Below are positions 18,374 to 25,274 of a stretch of 45,627 nucleotides of DNA, in pieces. The notes under the pieces are model-generated. The model was given only the letters and a program-made list of their open reading frames with translations, searched no databases and had not been told where the DNA came from. A program made the translations under genes and the position numbers. How positions within the stretch are numbered: position 1 is the stretch's first letter; each line of letters opens with the position of its first letter. This stretch comes from Actinomycetota bacterium. GTDB taxonomy: Bacteria > Actinomycetota > Geothermincolia > Geothermincolales > RBG-13-55-18. Where the stretch lies: assembly GCA_040757835.1 (NCBI GenBank), contig JBFLWJ010000007.1, positions 15,724 to 61,350 on the forward strand. Direction: 5' to 3'.

Positions 18374-18397
18374 TGGGGTCAGCCCCTGACTTGTGAC
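18374..18397 (-). repeat. Family 2 arm (variant, single)
   Basis: The arm reads TGGGGTCAGCCCCTGA then CTTGTGAC; the CATG of other arms is CTTG. The complete unit at 18401-18496 begins 4 bp later, and its first arm carries the same CTTG variant. This indicates local duplication of the arm. Confidence 0.75.
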
Positions 18398-18400
18398 GGA

Positions 18401-18496
18401 TGGGTTCAGCCCCTGACTTGTGACATTTCCTGATAATCGAAAGATTTAAGAAACTTGCCCTTGCTGGAAATGTCACATGTCAGGGGCTGATACCAT
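18401..18496. repeat. MITE-like family 2 unit (arms 18401-18426 and 18470-18496)
   Basis: The inverted arms enclose a 43-bp AT-rich interior. The right arm reaches the stop codon (18496-18498) of the minus-strand gene, so the element again abuts the 3' end of a cassette gene. Confidence 0.8.
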
Positions 18497-20445
18497 TAGG
18501 GGATGAGGCCGACGACGTCGTGGCCGCCCGTCCACCCGGGGCCGTAGTCGAAGTACATGGGGCGCTCGGCCACGATCTCGGGGCCTGCGGTCACCCGCAG
18601 GCGCGTCGAGAGCTGGTAACCCGCGCCAGCACTGGCGTTCACCCACACGTTGAGCCTGGCGTGGGCGGGCACAGTGACGGTACGTTCGGGCAGGGGCCCC
18701 TCCTCCTGGGTGAAGTAGTCGATGCTCACGGCGGCCTCCGCATCCCCCGGGTTCTGAAGCGTCAGCCACTGCTGGAAGCCGGGCCCGGTATAGCCTTCCG
18801 CGAAGAACCACTCCGCCGCGGTGTCCGTGGCGCCGATAACGCAGTGGCCCCCCGTCCACCCCGGCGCCCCGTAGCCGGTATAGTCGAAGTACATGGGGCG
18901 CTCGGCCAGGAAAGGACCGGCCGAGGTGAGTTGCACCGAGAGGTCCTTGTTCTCCCCCGCTTCGCTGGGCACGAACACCGTGTGCCTGGTCCCGGGCATC
19001 AGAGTATAAGAGGCCTCGATGTTATCCCCCTGCCCCGCCACGGGCTGGTAGACGGCGTCCACGGTGATGGGCATGATGCCGGGGTTCTGGATGGTGATGT
19101 ACTCGTCGAAGTTGGGCAGGGTGCAGCCCTCGGCAAAATAGTAGCGGTTGGAGAGGCTCGGCACCCCCATGATACAGTGGCCCCCAGTCCAGTGCCTGGG
19201 TGCGGCCGGGTCGGGGCCCAGGTAGTCGAAGTACATGGGGCGCTCGGCCACCACCGGCCGGCTGGACTCCAGCCTGAGGGAGGCCTGGTAAGCTCCACCC
19301 AGGAGCTGGTTCACAAGAAAAGAGCCTCGGAAGTGAGGGGGCATGCCGATGTCCTCTATGATGATGGGGTCCTCCAATCCTTCGACCTGAAAGATGAAGT
19401 CGAGGTCCGTATGCTCGTCCCCGGGATTGAGGACGCAGATCCACTCCTCGAAACCGGGGCCGGTATAGCCCTCCGCGAAATACCACGTATTGGAGAGCGA
19501 GGCCGCTCCCGCCGCGTCGTGCCCACCCGTCCAGTGCCCGGGATTCAGCGATGGGGTGTAGTCGAAGTACATGGGACGCTCGACGGAGATGGCCCGGTCG
19601 CACTGCACCAGGGCCGCGACGCTCCTCCCCGGGCCCACGGTCCCGTTGACGTCGACGGTGACGCGATAGCCGTGGGGTACGGTGAGGGACTCGCGCTGAG
19701 CGCTGCCGTCCTCGAACATGAAGGTGATGGTGGCGTCGGCGTCAAATGCCTCGGGATTGCCCAGGCAGAGGTACTCCTGGAAACCCGTCCCGGTGTATCC
19801 CTCGGCGAAATAGAAGTTGTTGGCGGCGGAGAACACCTCTGCCCCGTCTGGCCAGTTGGCGGTGGCGGCGTAGAGAACCGAGCCGTACTCGCACATGGCG
19901 TTGATGGGGTTGTTGTTGGCGTTGCCCAGGCCACCGTCGGCCTCGGGGTACCAGCCGGCGACGTCCGTGCGCCAAACCTGGGCGCCAGTTGCTCCGGTGC
20001 GAATGGTACCCGCGTAAAGATAAGTTCCGTAGGATACCAGGGACTTCACGGCGATGTTGCCGGTGTCGCCGAAACCCGGGCCGGAATCGCCGGGCAATGC
20101 CGGTCCCGCCGTCATGTTCCAGCCCGCGCCCGCGTATTGCCACACCTGGCAGCCGTCGGGGTTGAAGGTGCCCACGTAAAGGCTGGAGCGATGCTCGGCC
20201 ATGGCGTATGCGATCTGGTTGTGTTCGTAGCCGAAGCCCGGTCCCGTGCCGAAGGTGCCGGCGGGGTCCTGCCCCACCAGCTGGGTCATGGCGGTCCCGC
20301 TCCAACGCCATATCTCGCAGCCATCGGCTGAATTACGGGTGCCCACGAACAGCGCTTCGGTATCCGTGCCCAGGGGATCGCTATAGACGACCATGGACTG
20401 GATGGCAAGGTTGTCGGGATTTCCCAGACCGGGTCCCAGGGCCAT
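18496..20445 (-). CDS. 3' part of a split propeller/tetra-FAEG gene (blades 4-7 and cassette)
   Basis: 649 residues, directly continuing the frame of the 20446-21054 part after a TAA. The first 210 residues hold four blades with LF.GT or LY.GT, GCE(I/V)W and PGFG motifs. Units of the cassette then begin with EYLCLGNPE, EWICVLNPG, EYITIQNPG and QWLTLQNPG, ending GGHDVVGLIP. The ATG at 20445 has no ribosome binding site and cuts the propeller between blades 3 and 4. Separate translation could occur only by reinitiation across TAAATG, and this piece lacks its own signal peptide. It is best read as the distal part of a nonsense-interrupted gene; a sequencing error or stop read-through is also possible. 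The intact form would be an exported paralog of the 6486, 9393 and 11967 products. Confidence 0.85.
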   Translation of the reverse strand: MALGPGLGNPDNLAIQSMVVYSDPLGTDTEALFVGTRNSADGCEIWRWSGTAMTQLVGQDPAGTFGTGPGFGYEHNQIAYAMAEHRSSLYVGTFNPDGCQVWQYAGAGWNMTAGPALPGDSGPGFGDTGNIAVKSLVSYGTYLYAGTIRTGATGAQVWRTDVAGWYPEADGGLGNANNNPINAMCEYGSVLYAATANWPDGAEVFSAANNFYFAEGYTGTGFQEYLCLGNPEAFDADATITFMFEDGSAQRESLTVPHGYRVTVDVNGTVGPGRSVAALVQCDRAISVERPMYFDYTPSLNPGHWTGGHDAAGAASLSNTWYFAEGYTGPGFEEWICVLNPGDEHTDLDFIFQVEGLEDPIIIEDIGMPPHFRGSFLVNQLLGGAYQASLRLESSRPVVAERPMYFDYLGPDPAAPRHWTGGHCIMGVPSLSNRYYFAEGCTLPNFDEYITIQNPGIMPITVDAVYQPVAGQGDNIEASYTLMPGTRHTVFVPSEAGENKDLSVQLTSAGPFLAERPMYFDYTGYGAPGWTGGHCVIGATDTAAEWFFAEGYTGPGFQQWLTLQNPGDAEAAVSIDYFTQEEGPLPERTVTVPAHARLNVWVNASAGAGYQLSTRLRVTAGPEIVAERPMYFDYGPGWTGGHDVVGLIP

Positions 20446-21054
20446 TTATTGATCGAAATCGATGCCGTCGTAGCGCCACAGTTCGCAGCCATCGTCGTTG
20501 GAGGTGCCGATGTAGAGGAAGTCACCGAAAGCGGCCATGGCGCCGATGCTGTAGTTGTCCACGTCGCCGAAACCGGGGTTCCGGCCCACCCCCACCAGTT
20601 TCTGGAAGCCGTCGCCGTCGTAACGCCACAGCTCGCAGCCGGTGTTCATGTTAAGGGTCCCCATATATAGGGCGCCCTCGAAGACCGCCATGGCGGTGAT
20701 GGTATCGTTCTCGATGTTGCCGAAGCCGGGAGAACGGTAGGTTGGCAAGCCCTCCCCTACCAGCATCTCCCACTGCAGGCCGTCGTAGCGGTAGAGGTCG
20801 CAGCCGAGCATGTTGGAGGTGCCGGCGTAGAGGGCGCCATCATAGACCTGGAGGGTGTTGATGCTGCCGTTGGCACCGGTGGTGATCCCCCCGGCGGCGA
20901 CCTGGTTCCAGTCGAGTTCGCTCTCGCCGGGTATAGGCGCGAAGGCAAGCGCCTCGGGCGCATCGAAAGGGGCCCCGGCCGGAAGCGGGAGAAGGGCCAT
21001 GAGCACACAAAGGATGCCGGCGGACAACGTGCGCCTGAGCCATCTAGATCCCAT
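20446..21054 (-). CDS. 5' part of a split propeller/tetra-FAEG gene (signal peptide and blades 1-3)
   Basis: 202 residues with start 21054 behind GAGGGGGGAG. The signal peptide is about residues 8-30 (LSAGILCVLMALLPLPAG). Three blades follow, with ALYAGTSN..GCDLYRYDG, ALYMGTLN..GCELWRYDG and FLYIGTSN..GCELWRYDG. The fourth inter-blade linker stops at DFDQ-TAA; aligning it with the preceding linkers (GFQKLVG) puts the stop where a leucine is expected. With the four blades of the downstream part the total is seven, a normal propeller, so the two parts were one 852-codon reading frame. The alternative is a true short exported three-blade protein, which is structurally unlikely. Confidence 0.85.
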   Translation of the reverse strand: MGSRWLRRTLSAGILCVLMALLPLPAGAPFDAPEALAFAPIPGESELDWNQVAAGGITTGANGSINTLQVYDGALYAGTSNMLGCDLYRYDGLQWEMLVGEGLPTYRSPGFGNIENDTITAMAVFEGALYMGTLNMNTGCELWRYDGDGFQKLVGVGRNPGFGDVDNYSIGAMAAFGDFLYIGTSNDDGCELWRYDGIDFDQ

Positions 21055-21101
21055 CGCTCTCTCCCCCCTCTTCCGCGGCCACCAAGCATCCCAGCAAAGC
21101 G

Positions 21102-21110
21102 ATTATCTCA
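21102..21110 (-). promoter_or_regulatory. Predicted extended -10 promoter for the 21054 gene
   Basis: On the minus strand TGA precedes GATAAT within TGTGAGATAATCG. The word and the 48-bp distance to the start codon are the same as upstream of the 9053 start. Confidence 0.45.
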
Positions 21111-21118
21111 CAGGTGAT

Positions 21119-21187
21119 GGGGCCGTATCCTCATTCTTCGTTTTCCCGACAGACGATCGGTCAATTGAAGAGTGAAATCACGACTCC
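21119..21187. repeat. 69-bp imperfect palindrome, family 1, copy B
   Basis: Arms begin GGGGCCGTATCCTCATTCTTC and end GAAATCACGACTCC; the centre GACAGACGATCGG shows an orientation opposite to copy A. It fills the divergent promoter region of the 21054 and 21261 genes and overlaps the possible -35 of the latter. Confidence 0.8.
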
Positions 21188-21201
21188 AGCGGGACTATAA
21201 T
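21172..21201 (+). promoter_or_regulatory. Predicted promoter for the 21261 gene
   Basis: GTGAAA (21172-21177), 18 bases, then TATAAT (21196-21201). The -10 is perfect. The weak -35 comes from the right arm of the 69-bp palindrome. The predicted leader is about 55 nt. Confidence 0.5.
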
Positions 21202-21260
21202 GTAATGGAAAGCCTGCAGGGCATGCATATAGGGAAAATCGCGGTATGGAGGTATCTATT

Positions 21261-23348
21261 ATGTCATGGATAAACCATCACGGGGGTTGGAAGGCGAAGG
21301 CGTTCGTCCTGGGAGCGGTGCTCGTGTTCGCGGGCGGGCTTTTCTTCGCGCTTCCTCACCTGTCCAAGGCCGGGACGGCCCAAGCCCAGGATTCAGGACC
21401 CTACGACTACGCGTACAGCTCCATGGGCGGGACCGTTCCTACGTCGGTCTGGTATCTGCCCCTGAACGACGGCAACGGGTCCGAGTCGTTTATCGTGGTA
21501 TTAAACCCCAACGTCTCCGCGTTCGAATTCGACGTGGACTTCATGACCGCATCGGGTCCGGTCGCCGGCCCCCAGGACCTGAGCGTAGCCGGTGGCTCCC
21601 GCCTCACCGTCCTGGCGGAGTCCTACACCAGCGGCCCCGCAAGCGCAAAAATCACGGCCACTGGGTCCGTGGTATGCGACTCCATGGTCTTCGGAAACGA
21701 CAGGACCTGGAGCTACGGCTCCGTGGGCGCGACCGAATCGGCGAACAGCTGGTACTTCGCCGACGGCTGTACCGCCTGGGGCTTAGAGACCTTCGTGGTC
21801 ATCCAGAACCCTAATGCGACCACGGCGGAAACGACCACGACCTTGATTACCCCTACCGGAAGCTCGACGAGCAATCACACCGTGCCCGCCAACTCCTGCT
21901 ACGTTCTGGACACCAGCACGGTGGTGCCGGATTCCGAGATCTCCATCAAGGTGGAGGCGGATGAGCCGGTAGTGTGCGAGCGCACCATGTACGGGAACAG
22001 CAGGTCCTGGGCCCATGCCACCGTCGGCTCGACCAACCCCGCGACAACCTGGTACTTCGCGGAAGGAAACGAGAGCAGCAGCTGCGACACCTGGTTGATT
22101 GTGCAGAACCCGGGGGTCGCGGAGGTTACGGCCCACCTGTCCTTCATGAACGAAGCGGGCGCGGTCACCAGTGCCGACTTCGCCGTGACCGCGAATTCCC
22201 GGATCACCATCGACCCGGGGATGCATGCGACCGGCCGTTTCTCCACCAAGGTGGTAGCCACCGGGGCCGTGATATGCGAAAGGGTGATGTACGCGAGCGA
22301 CTTTGCCTGGGGGCACTGCTCCATGGGCGTGTACTTTGCGATGAATTCATGGTATTTCGCGGACGGATATACGGGTTACCCATACGAAACCTACGTGCTC
22401 ATCCAGAACCCCAACACGAGTGCCGTGAATGTCACTCTGACCTTCATGCAGCCGACCGGGAGCACGTACTCCAACATCGTCATCCCCGCCCAGTCGCGCT
22501 ACACCGTGAACGTCAACCAGGCGGCGCCGAATGCCTACGTTTCGACCAAGGTAGTTGCCAACCTGGTTGTGGTATGCGAAAGGTCTATGTATCATCAGGC
22601 ACCCAAGCCATCCATCTCCACCATCTCACCCGCCTCCAACGTGATCAACTCTCTGGTAACCATAAGCGGTGACGACTTCGGGGCCACCCGCGGCACCTCC
22701 AAGGTGAGGTTCGGGGACGTGGTGGCAACCTACTATGAGTCATGGTCCGATACCCAGATCGTGTGCAAGGTGCCGGCGGGAACGTCCGGGGCGCTAACCG
22801 TCACCGTGACCACACCCGCGGGAGAGTCCAACGCTTACCCCTTCAAGGTGCTGCCCCGCCTAGTCAAGCTGGTCCCCAAGTACGGGACGCAGGGGGCCAC
22901 CATCACCCTGCAGGGCTCGGGCTTCGGGGCCACTCGGGGGACGTCCTACGTGAAGTTCGGGACGGTGAAGGTCACCAACTATATCTCCTGGACCCCCAAC
23001 GAGATCCAGGTGAAGGTGCCGGCGGGGGCGGCGGGGCTCCTTAACGTCTCCGTGACCACCACGGGAGGCACTTCCAACCTGCTGCCCTTCAAGGTCACCC
23101 CCAGGATAACCAAGATCAGCCCCGCCAGCGGACCCGTAGGCACCACCGTGACCGTCACCGGCGCCGGATTCGGGGCCACCCGCGGCACCTCCACGGTGAA
23201 GTTCGGGATCACTGCCGTCACATCCTACGTCTCCTGGTCCAACACCCAGATCGTGGTCAAGGTGCCCCAGACCGGAGTAGGCACCAAGGACATCGTGGTC
23301 ACCACCTCGGGGGGCAAGTCCAACGGTTTCCCATTCACCGTGCTGTAA
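21261..23348 (+). CDS. Secreted protein with four FAEG-type repeats followed by three TIG domains
   Basis: 695 residues. The ATG at 21261 follows a perfect GGAGGT by 7 bases; the ATG at 21246 overlaps that site. A signal or membrane segment spans about residues 13-32 (FVLGAVLVFAGGLFFALP). Four divergent repeat units (about 58-445) use WYLPLND, WYFADGC, WYFAEGN and WYFADGY in place of the usual FAEGYT, with VCER(T/S)MYG-like ends. Three IPT/TIG domains follow (about 447-695; ISP..N and FGATRGTS, then the sequence ISW(S/T)..QI..KVPAG). The order is reversed relative to the 11967 protein: repeats come first here and TIGs last. The final TIG is nearly the same as that of the 32746 protein. The left-edge partial gene is its nearest relative. 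It probably acts outside the cell. Confidence 0.9.
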   Translation: MSWINHHGGWKAKAFVLGAVLVFAGGLFFALPHLSKAGTAQAQDSGPYDYAYSSMGGTVPTSVWYLPLNDGNGSESFIVVLNPNVSAFEFDVDFMTASGPVAGPQDLSVAGGSRLTVLAESYTSGPASAKITATGSVVCDSMVFGNDRTWSYGSVGATESANSWYFADGCTAWGLETFVVIQNPNATTAETTTTLITPTGSSTSNHTVPANSCYVLDTSTVVPDSEISIKVEADEPVVCERTMYGNSRSWAHATVGSTNPATTWYFAEGNESSSCDTWLIVQNPGVAEVTAHLSFMNEAGAVTSADFAVTANSRITIDPGMHATGRFSTKVVATGAVICERVMYASDFAWGHCSMGVYFAMNSWYFADGYTGYPYETYVLIQNPNTSAVNVTLTFMQPTGSTYSNIVIPAQSRYTVNVNQAAPNAYVSTKVVANLVVVCERSMYHQAPKPSISTISPASNVINSLVTISGDDFGATRGTSKVRFGDVVATYYESWSDTQIVCKVPAGTSGALTVTVTTPAGESNAYPFKVLPRLVKLVPKYGTQGATITLQGSGFGATRGTSYVKFGTVKVTNYISWTPNEIQVKVPAGAAGLLNVSVTTTGGTSNLLPFKVTPRITKISPASGPVGTTVTVTGAGFGATRGTSTVKFGITAVTSYVSWSNTQIVVKVPQTGVGTKDIVVTTSGGKSNGFPFTVL

Positions 23349-23359
23349 GTGGTGTAAGC

Positions 23360-23428
23360 GGGGTCGCATCTTCTCTCTTCACATAATCGGTTGACTGTCG
23401 AAAACCGGATAGTGAAGATATGACCCCC
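23360..23428. repeat. 69-bp imperfect palindrome, family 1, copy D
   Basis: The left arm is GGGGTCGCATCTTCTCTCTTC and the right arm ends GTGAAGATATGACCCCC. It starts 11 bp after the stop of the 21261 gene, a position that would suit an RNA 3'-end hairpin. Confidence 0.8.
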
Positions 23429-23540
23429 ATGGCGCTGGCGTCATCCATATAGTATCCTGATTTTTCAGGCTGTCTCGGCAGCGGCAGACCGGTCAGGGGT
23501 AGGCCGGCGCGGCCGCACAGGGCAAGAAAGGATGGAAGCC

Positions 23541-25052
23541 ATGGACTTCAACGTCGGCACATTTCTCACCAAGCGGGCGGAGCTGTTCCCCGACAAGGAA
23601 GGGCTCGTGTGCGAGGGCCAGCGCCTTACCTTCAAGCAGATGAACGAGCGCTGCAACCAACTCGTGCACGCCCTTGGCAAGATGGGGGTGGAGGCGGGCG
23701 ACCGAGTGGCCATCCTCGCCTTCAACGAACCGGAATACTACGACCTCTTCAACGCCGTGGCGAAGATGGGGGCCATCATGGTCACCCTCAACTACCGCCT
23801 TGCCGGGCCCGAGCTGCAGTACATCATGGAGGACAGCGGCGCCAAGGTGCTCATCTTCAGCCGGGAGTTCGTCGAGTTGGTGGACTCCTTCCGTGCAGAG
23901 GTCCCGGCGCAGCACTACATCGCCATCATGGACGACCCGCCGGAGTGGGCGTCTTCCTACGCGGCCGCCACAAAGGAGGAGCCCGCCGCCGAGCCCGAGA
24001 TAGTCGGCGGGGGGGACGACACGCTCGCCATCCTCTATACCTCCGGCACCACCGGCAGGCCCAAGGGAGCCGAGCTCACCCATAACGGTTTCTTCGTGAC
24101 CTCCGACACCATCATCGCCACGGTGGGGATGCCCGGGGACACCTTCCTCATCGTCCTGCCCCTCTTCCACATCGGGGCCCTGCCGGGGGTCATCCTGAAC
24201 AGCCAGTTCGGCCTGCGCAGCGTGCTCTGCCGCACCCTGGACCCGGTGCGCTTCCTGGAGCTGCTGGGCGAGGAGAAGGTCACGGCCTTCGGCTCGGTGC
24301 CGCAGCTGCTCCAGATCCTGCAGCTGGTTCCCGACTTCGAGAAGTACGACTGGAGCTCGGTGAAGGTCATCCTGGTCTACGCGGCCCCCGTTCCCGTGAC
24401 CCTGCTCAGGGAATACGCCGAGGCGGGCATAGAGGTGCGGCAGCTCTACGGGCTCACGGAGTGCACCGGCCCGGCCGCGGTTATCGACGGCGAGCACGCC
24501 CTCTCCAAGGCCGGCTCGTGCGGACTGCCCATGTTCTACATCGACATCCGACTGGTGGACGAGGACGGCAACGACGTGGGCCCCGAGGAGCTGGGCGAGG
24601 TCATCATGCGGTCGCAGAACGTGATGAAGGGATACTGGGGGAAACCCGAGGAGACGGCCAAGACTATCCGGGACGGCTGGCTCTACACCGGGGACATCGC
24701 CAAGAAGGACGAGGACGGCTACCTCTACATCATGGACCGCAAGAAGGACATGATCATCTCCGGCGGGGAGAACATCTATCCAGCCGAGATCGAGGACTTC
24801 ATCCTCTCCCACCCCAAAGTCCAGGACGTCGGGGTGATAGGATGCCCCGACGAGCAGTGGGGCGAGGCGGTGCGTGCGGTGGTCGTGGTCAAGGAGGGAG
24901 AGGAACTGACCGAGGAAGACCTCATCGAGTACTGCAAGGGCAAGATCGGCAAGTTCAAGATCCCCAAGAGCGTCGTCTTCGCGCCGGAGCTGCCCCGTAC
25001 GCCCACGGGGAAGATCCTGAAGCGCGTGCTGCGCGACGAGTACAACGCATAG
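23541..25052 (+). CDS. AMP-forming acyl-CoA synthetase
   Basis: A 503-residue ANL-superfamily ligase, shorter than the 441-2138 enzyme and clearly a different subfamily. It has YTSGTTGRPKGAELTH (phosphate loop), QLYGLTEC, GDIAKKDEDGYLYIMDRKKD, the hinge MIISGGENIYPAEIED, and C-terminal PTGKILKRVLRDE with the catalytic lysine. This set is typical of medium/long-chain or 4-coumarate-like CoA ligases. It is cytoplasmic, making acyl-CoA from acid, ATP and CoA. The start at 23541 was chosen because AAAGGA lies 8 bases upstream; the ATG at 23532 overlaps that site. It is monocistronic and ends before a strong bidirectional terminator. The exact substrate is not deducible. Confidence 0.93.
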   Translation: MDFNVGTFLTKRAELFPDKEGLVCEGQRLTFKQMNERCNQLVHALGKMGVEAGDRVAILAFNEPEYYDLFNAVAKMGAIMVTLNYRLAGPELQYIMEDSGAKVLIFSREFVELVDSFRAEVPAQHYIAIMDDPPEWASSYAAATKEEPAAEPEIVGGGDDTLAILYTSGTTGRPKGAELTHNGFFVTSDTIIATVGMPGDTFLIVLPLFHIGALPGVILNSQFGLRSVLCRTLDPVRFLELLGEEKVTAFGSVPQLLQILQLVPDFEKYDWSSVKVILVYAAPVPVTLLREYAEAGIEVRQLYGLTECTGPAAVIDGEHALSKAGSCGLPMFYIDIRLVDEDGNDVGPEELGEVIMRSQNVMKGYWGKPEETAKTIRDGWLYTGDIAKKDEDGYLYIMDRKKDMIISGGENIYPAEIEDFILSHPKVQDVGVIGCPDEQWGEAVRAVVVVKEGEELTEEDLIEYCKGKIGKFKIPKSVVFAPELPRTPTGKILKRVLRDEYNA

Positions 25053-25118
25053 GCCAGGCCGGGGGGCCACACCTGTGACCCCCCGGAATGCGGCGCCTCG
25101 CAATGGTATGACCGCGCA

Positions 25119-25215
25119 GGCCGATTTCCTGGCGTGACCCCTCGGCCCCGATTTCCGGGCGTGACCCCTCGGGCATTGACCGCGCAGGCCGATTTCCGGG
25201 CATTACCCCTCGGCC
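25119..25215. repeat. Three adjacent family 3 palindromes
   Basis: Copies at 25119-25147 and 25187-25215 are bounded by GGCCGA and TCGGCC. A shorter one lies between (about 25147-25173). The surrounding TGACCGCGCA is also repeated. They fill the space between the convergent 23541 and 25275 genes. Confidence 0.75.
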
Positions 25216-25222
25216 CACTTGA

Positions 25223-25254
25223 AACGGGGCCGGGTTACAAGACCCGGCCCCGTT
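25223..25254. terminator. Bidirectional terminator hairpin
   Basis: A perfect 13-bp stem (AACGGGGCCGGGT with ACCCGGCCCCGTT) and 6-base loop sit between the stops of two converging genes. The T-tracts on either side are short, so termination efficiency is uncertain. Confidence 0.65.
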
Positions 25255-25274
25255 GTTGCACGGACGTCGCGGCG

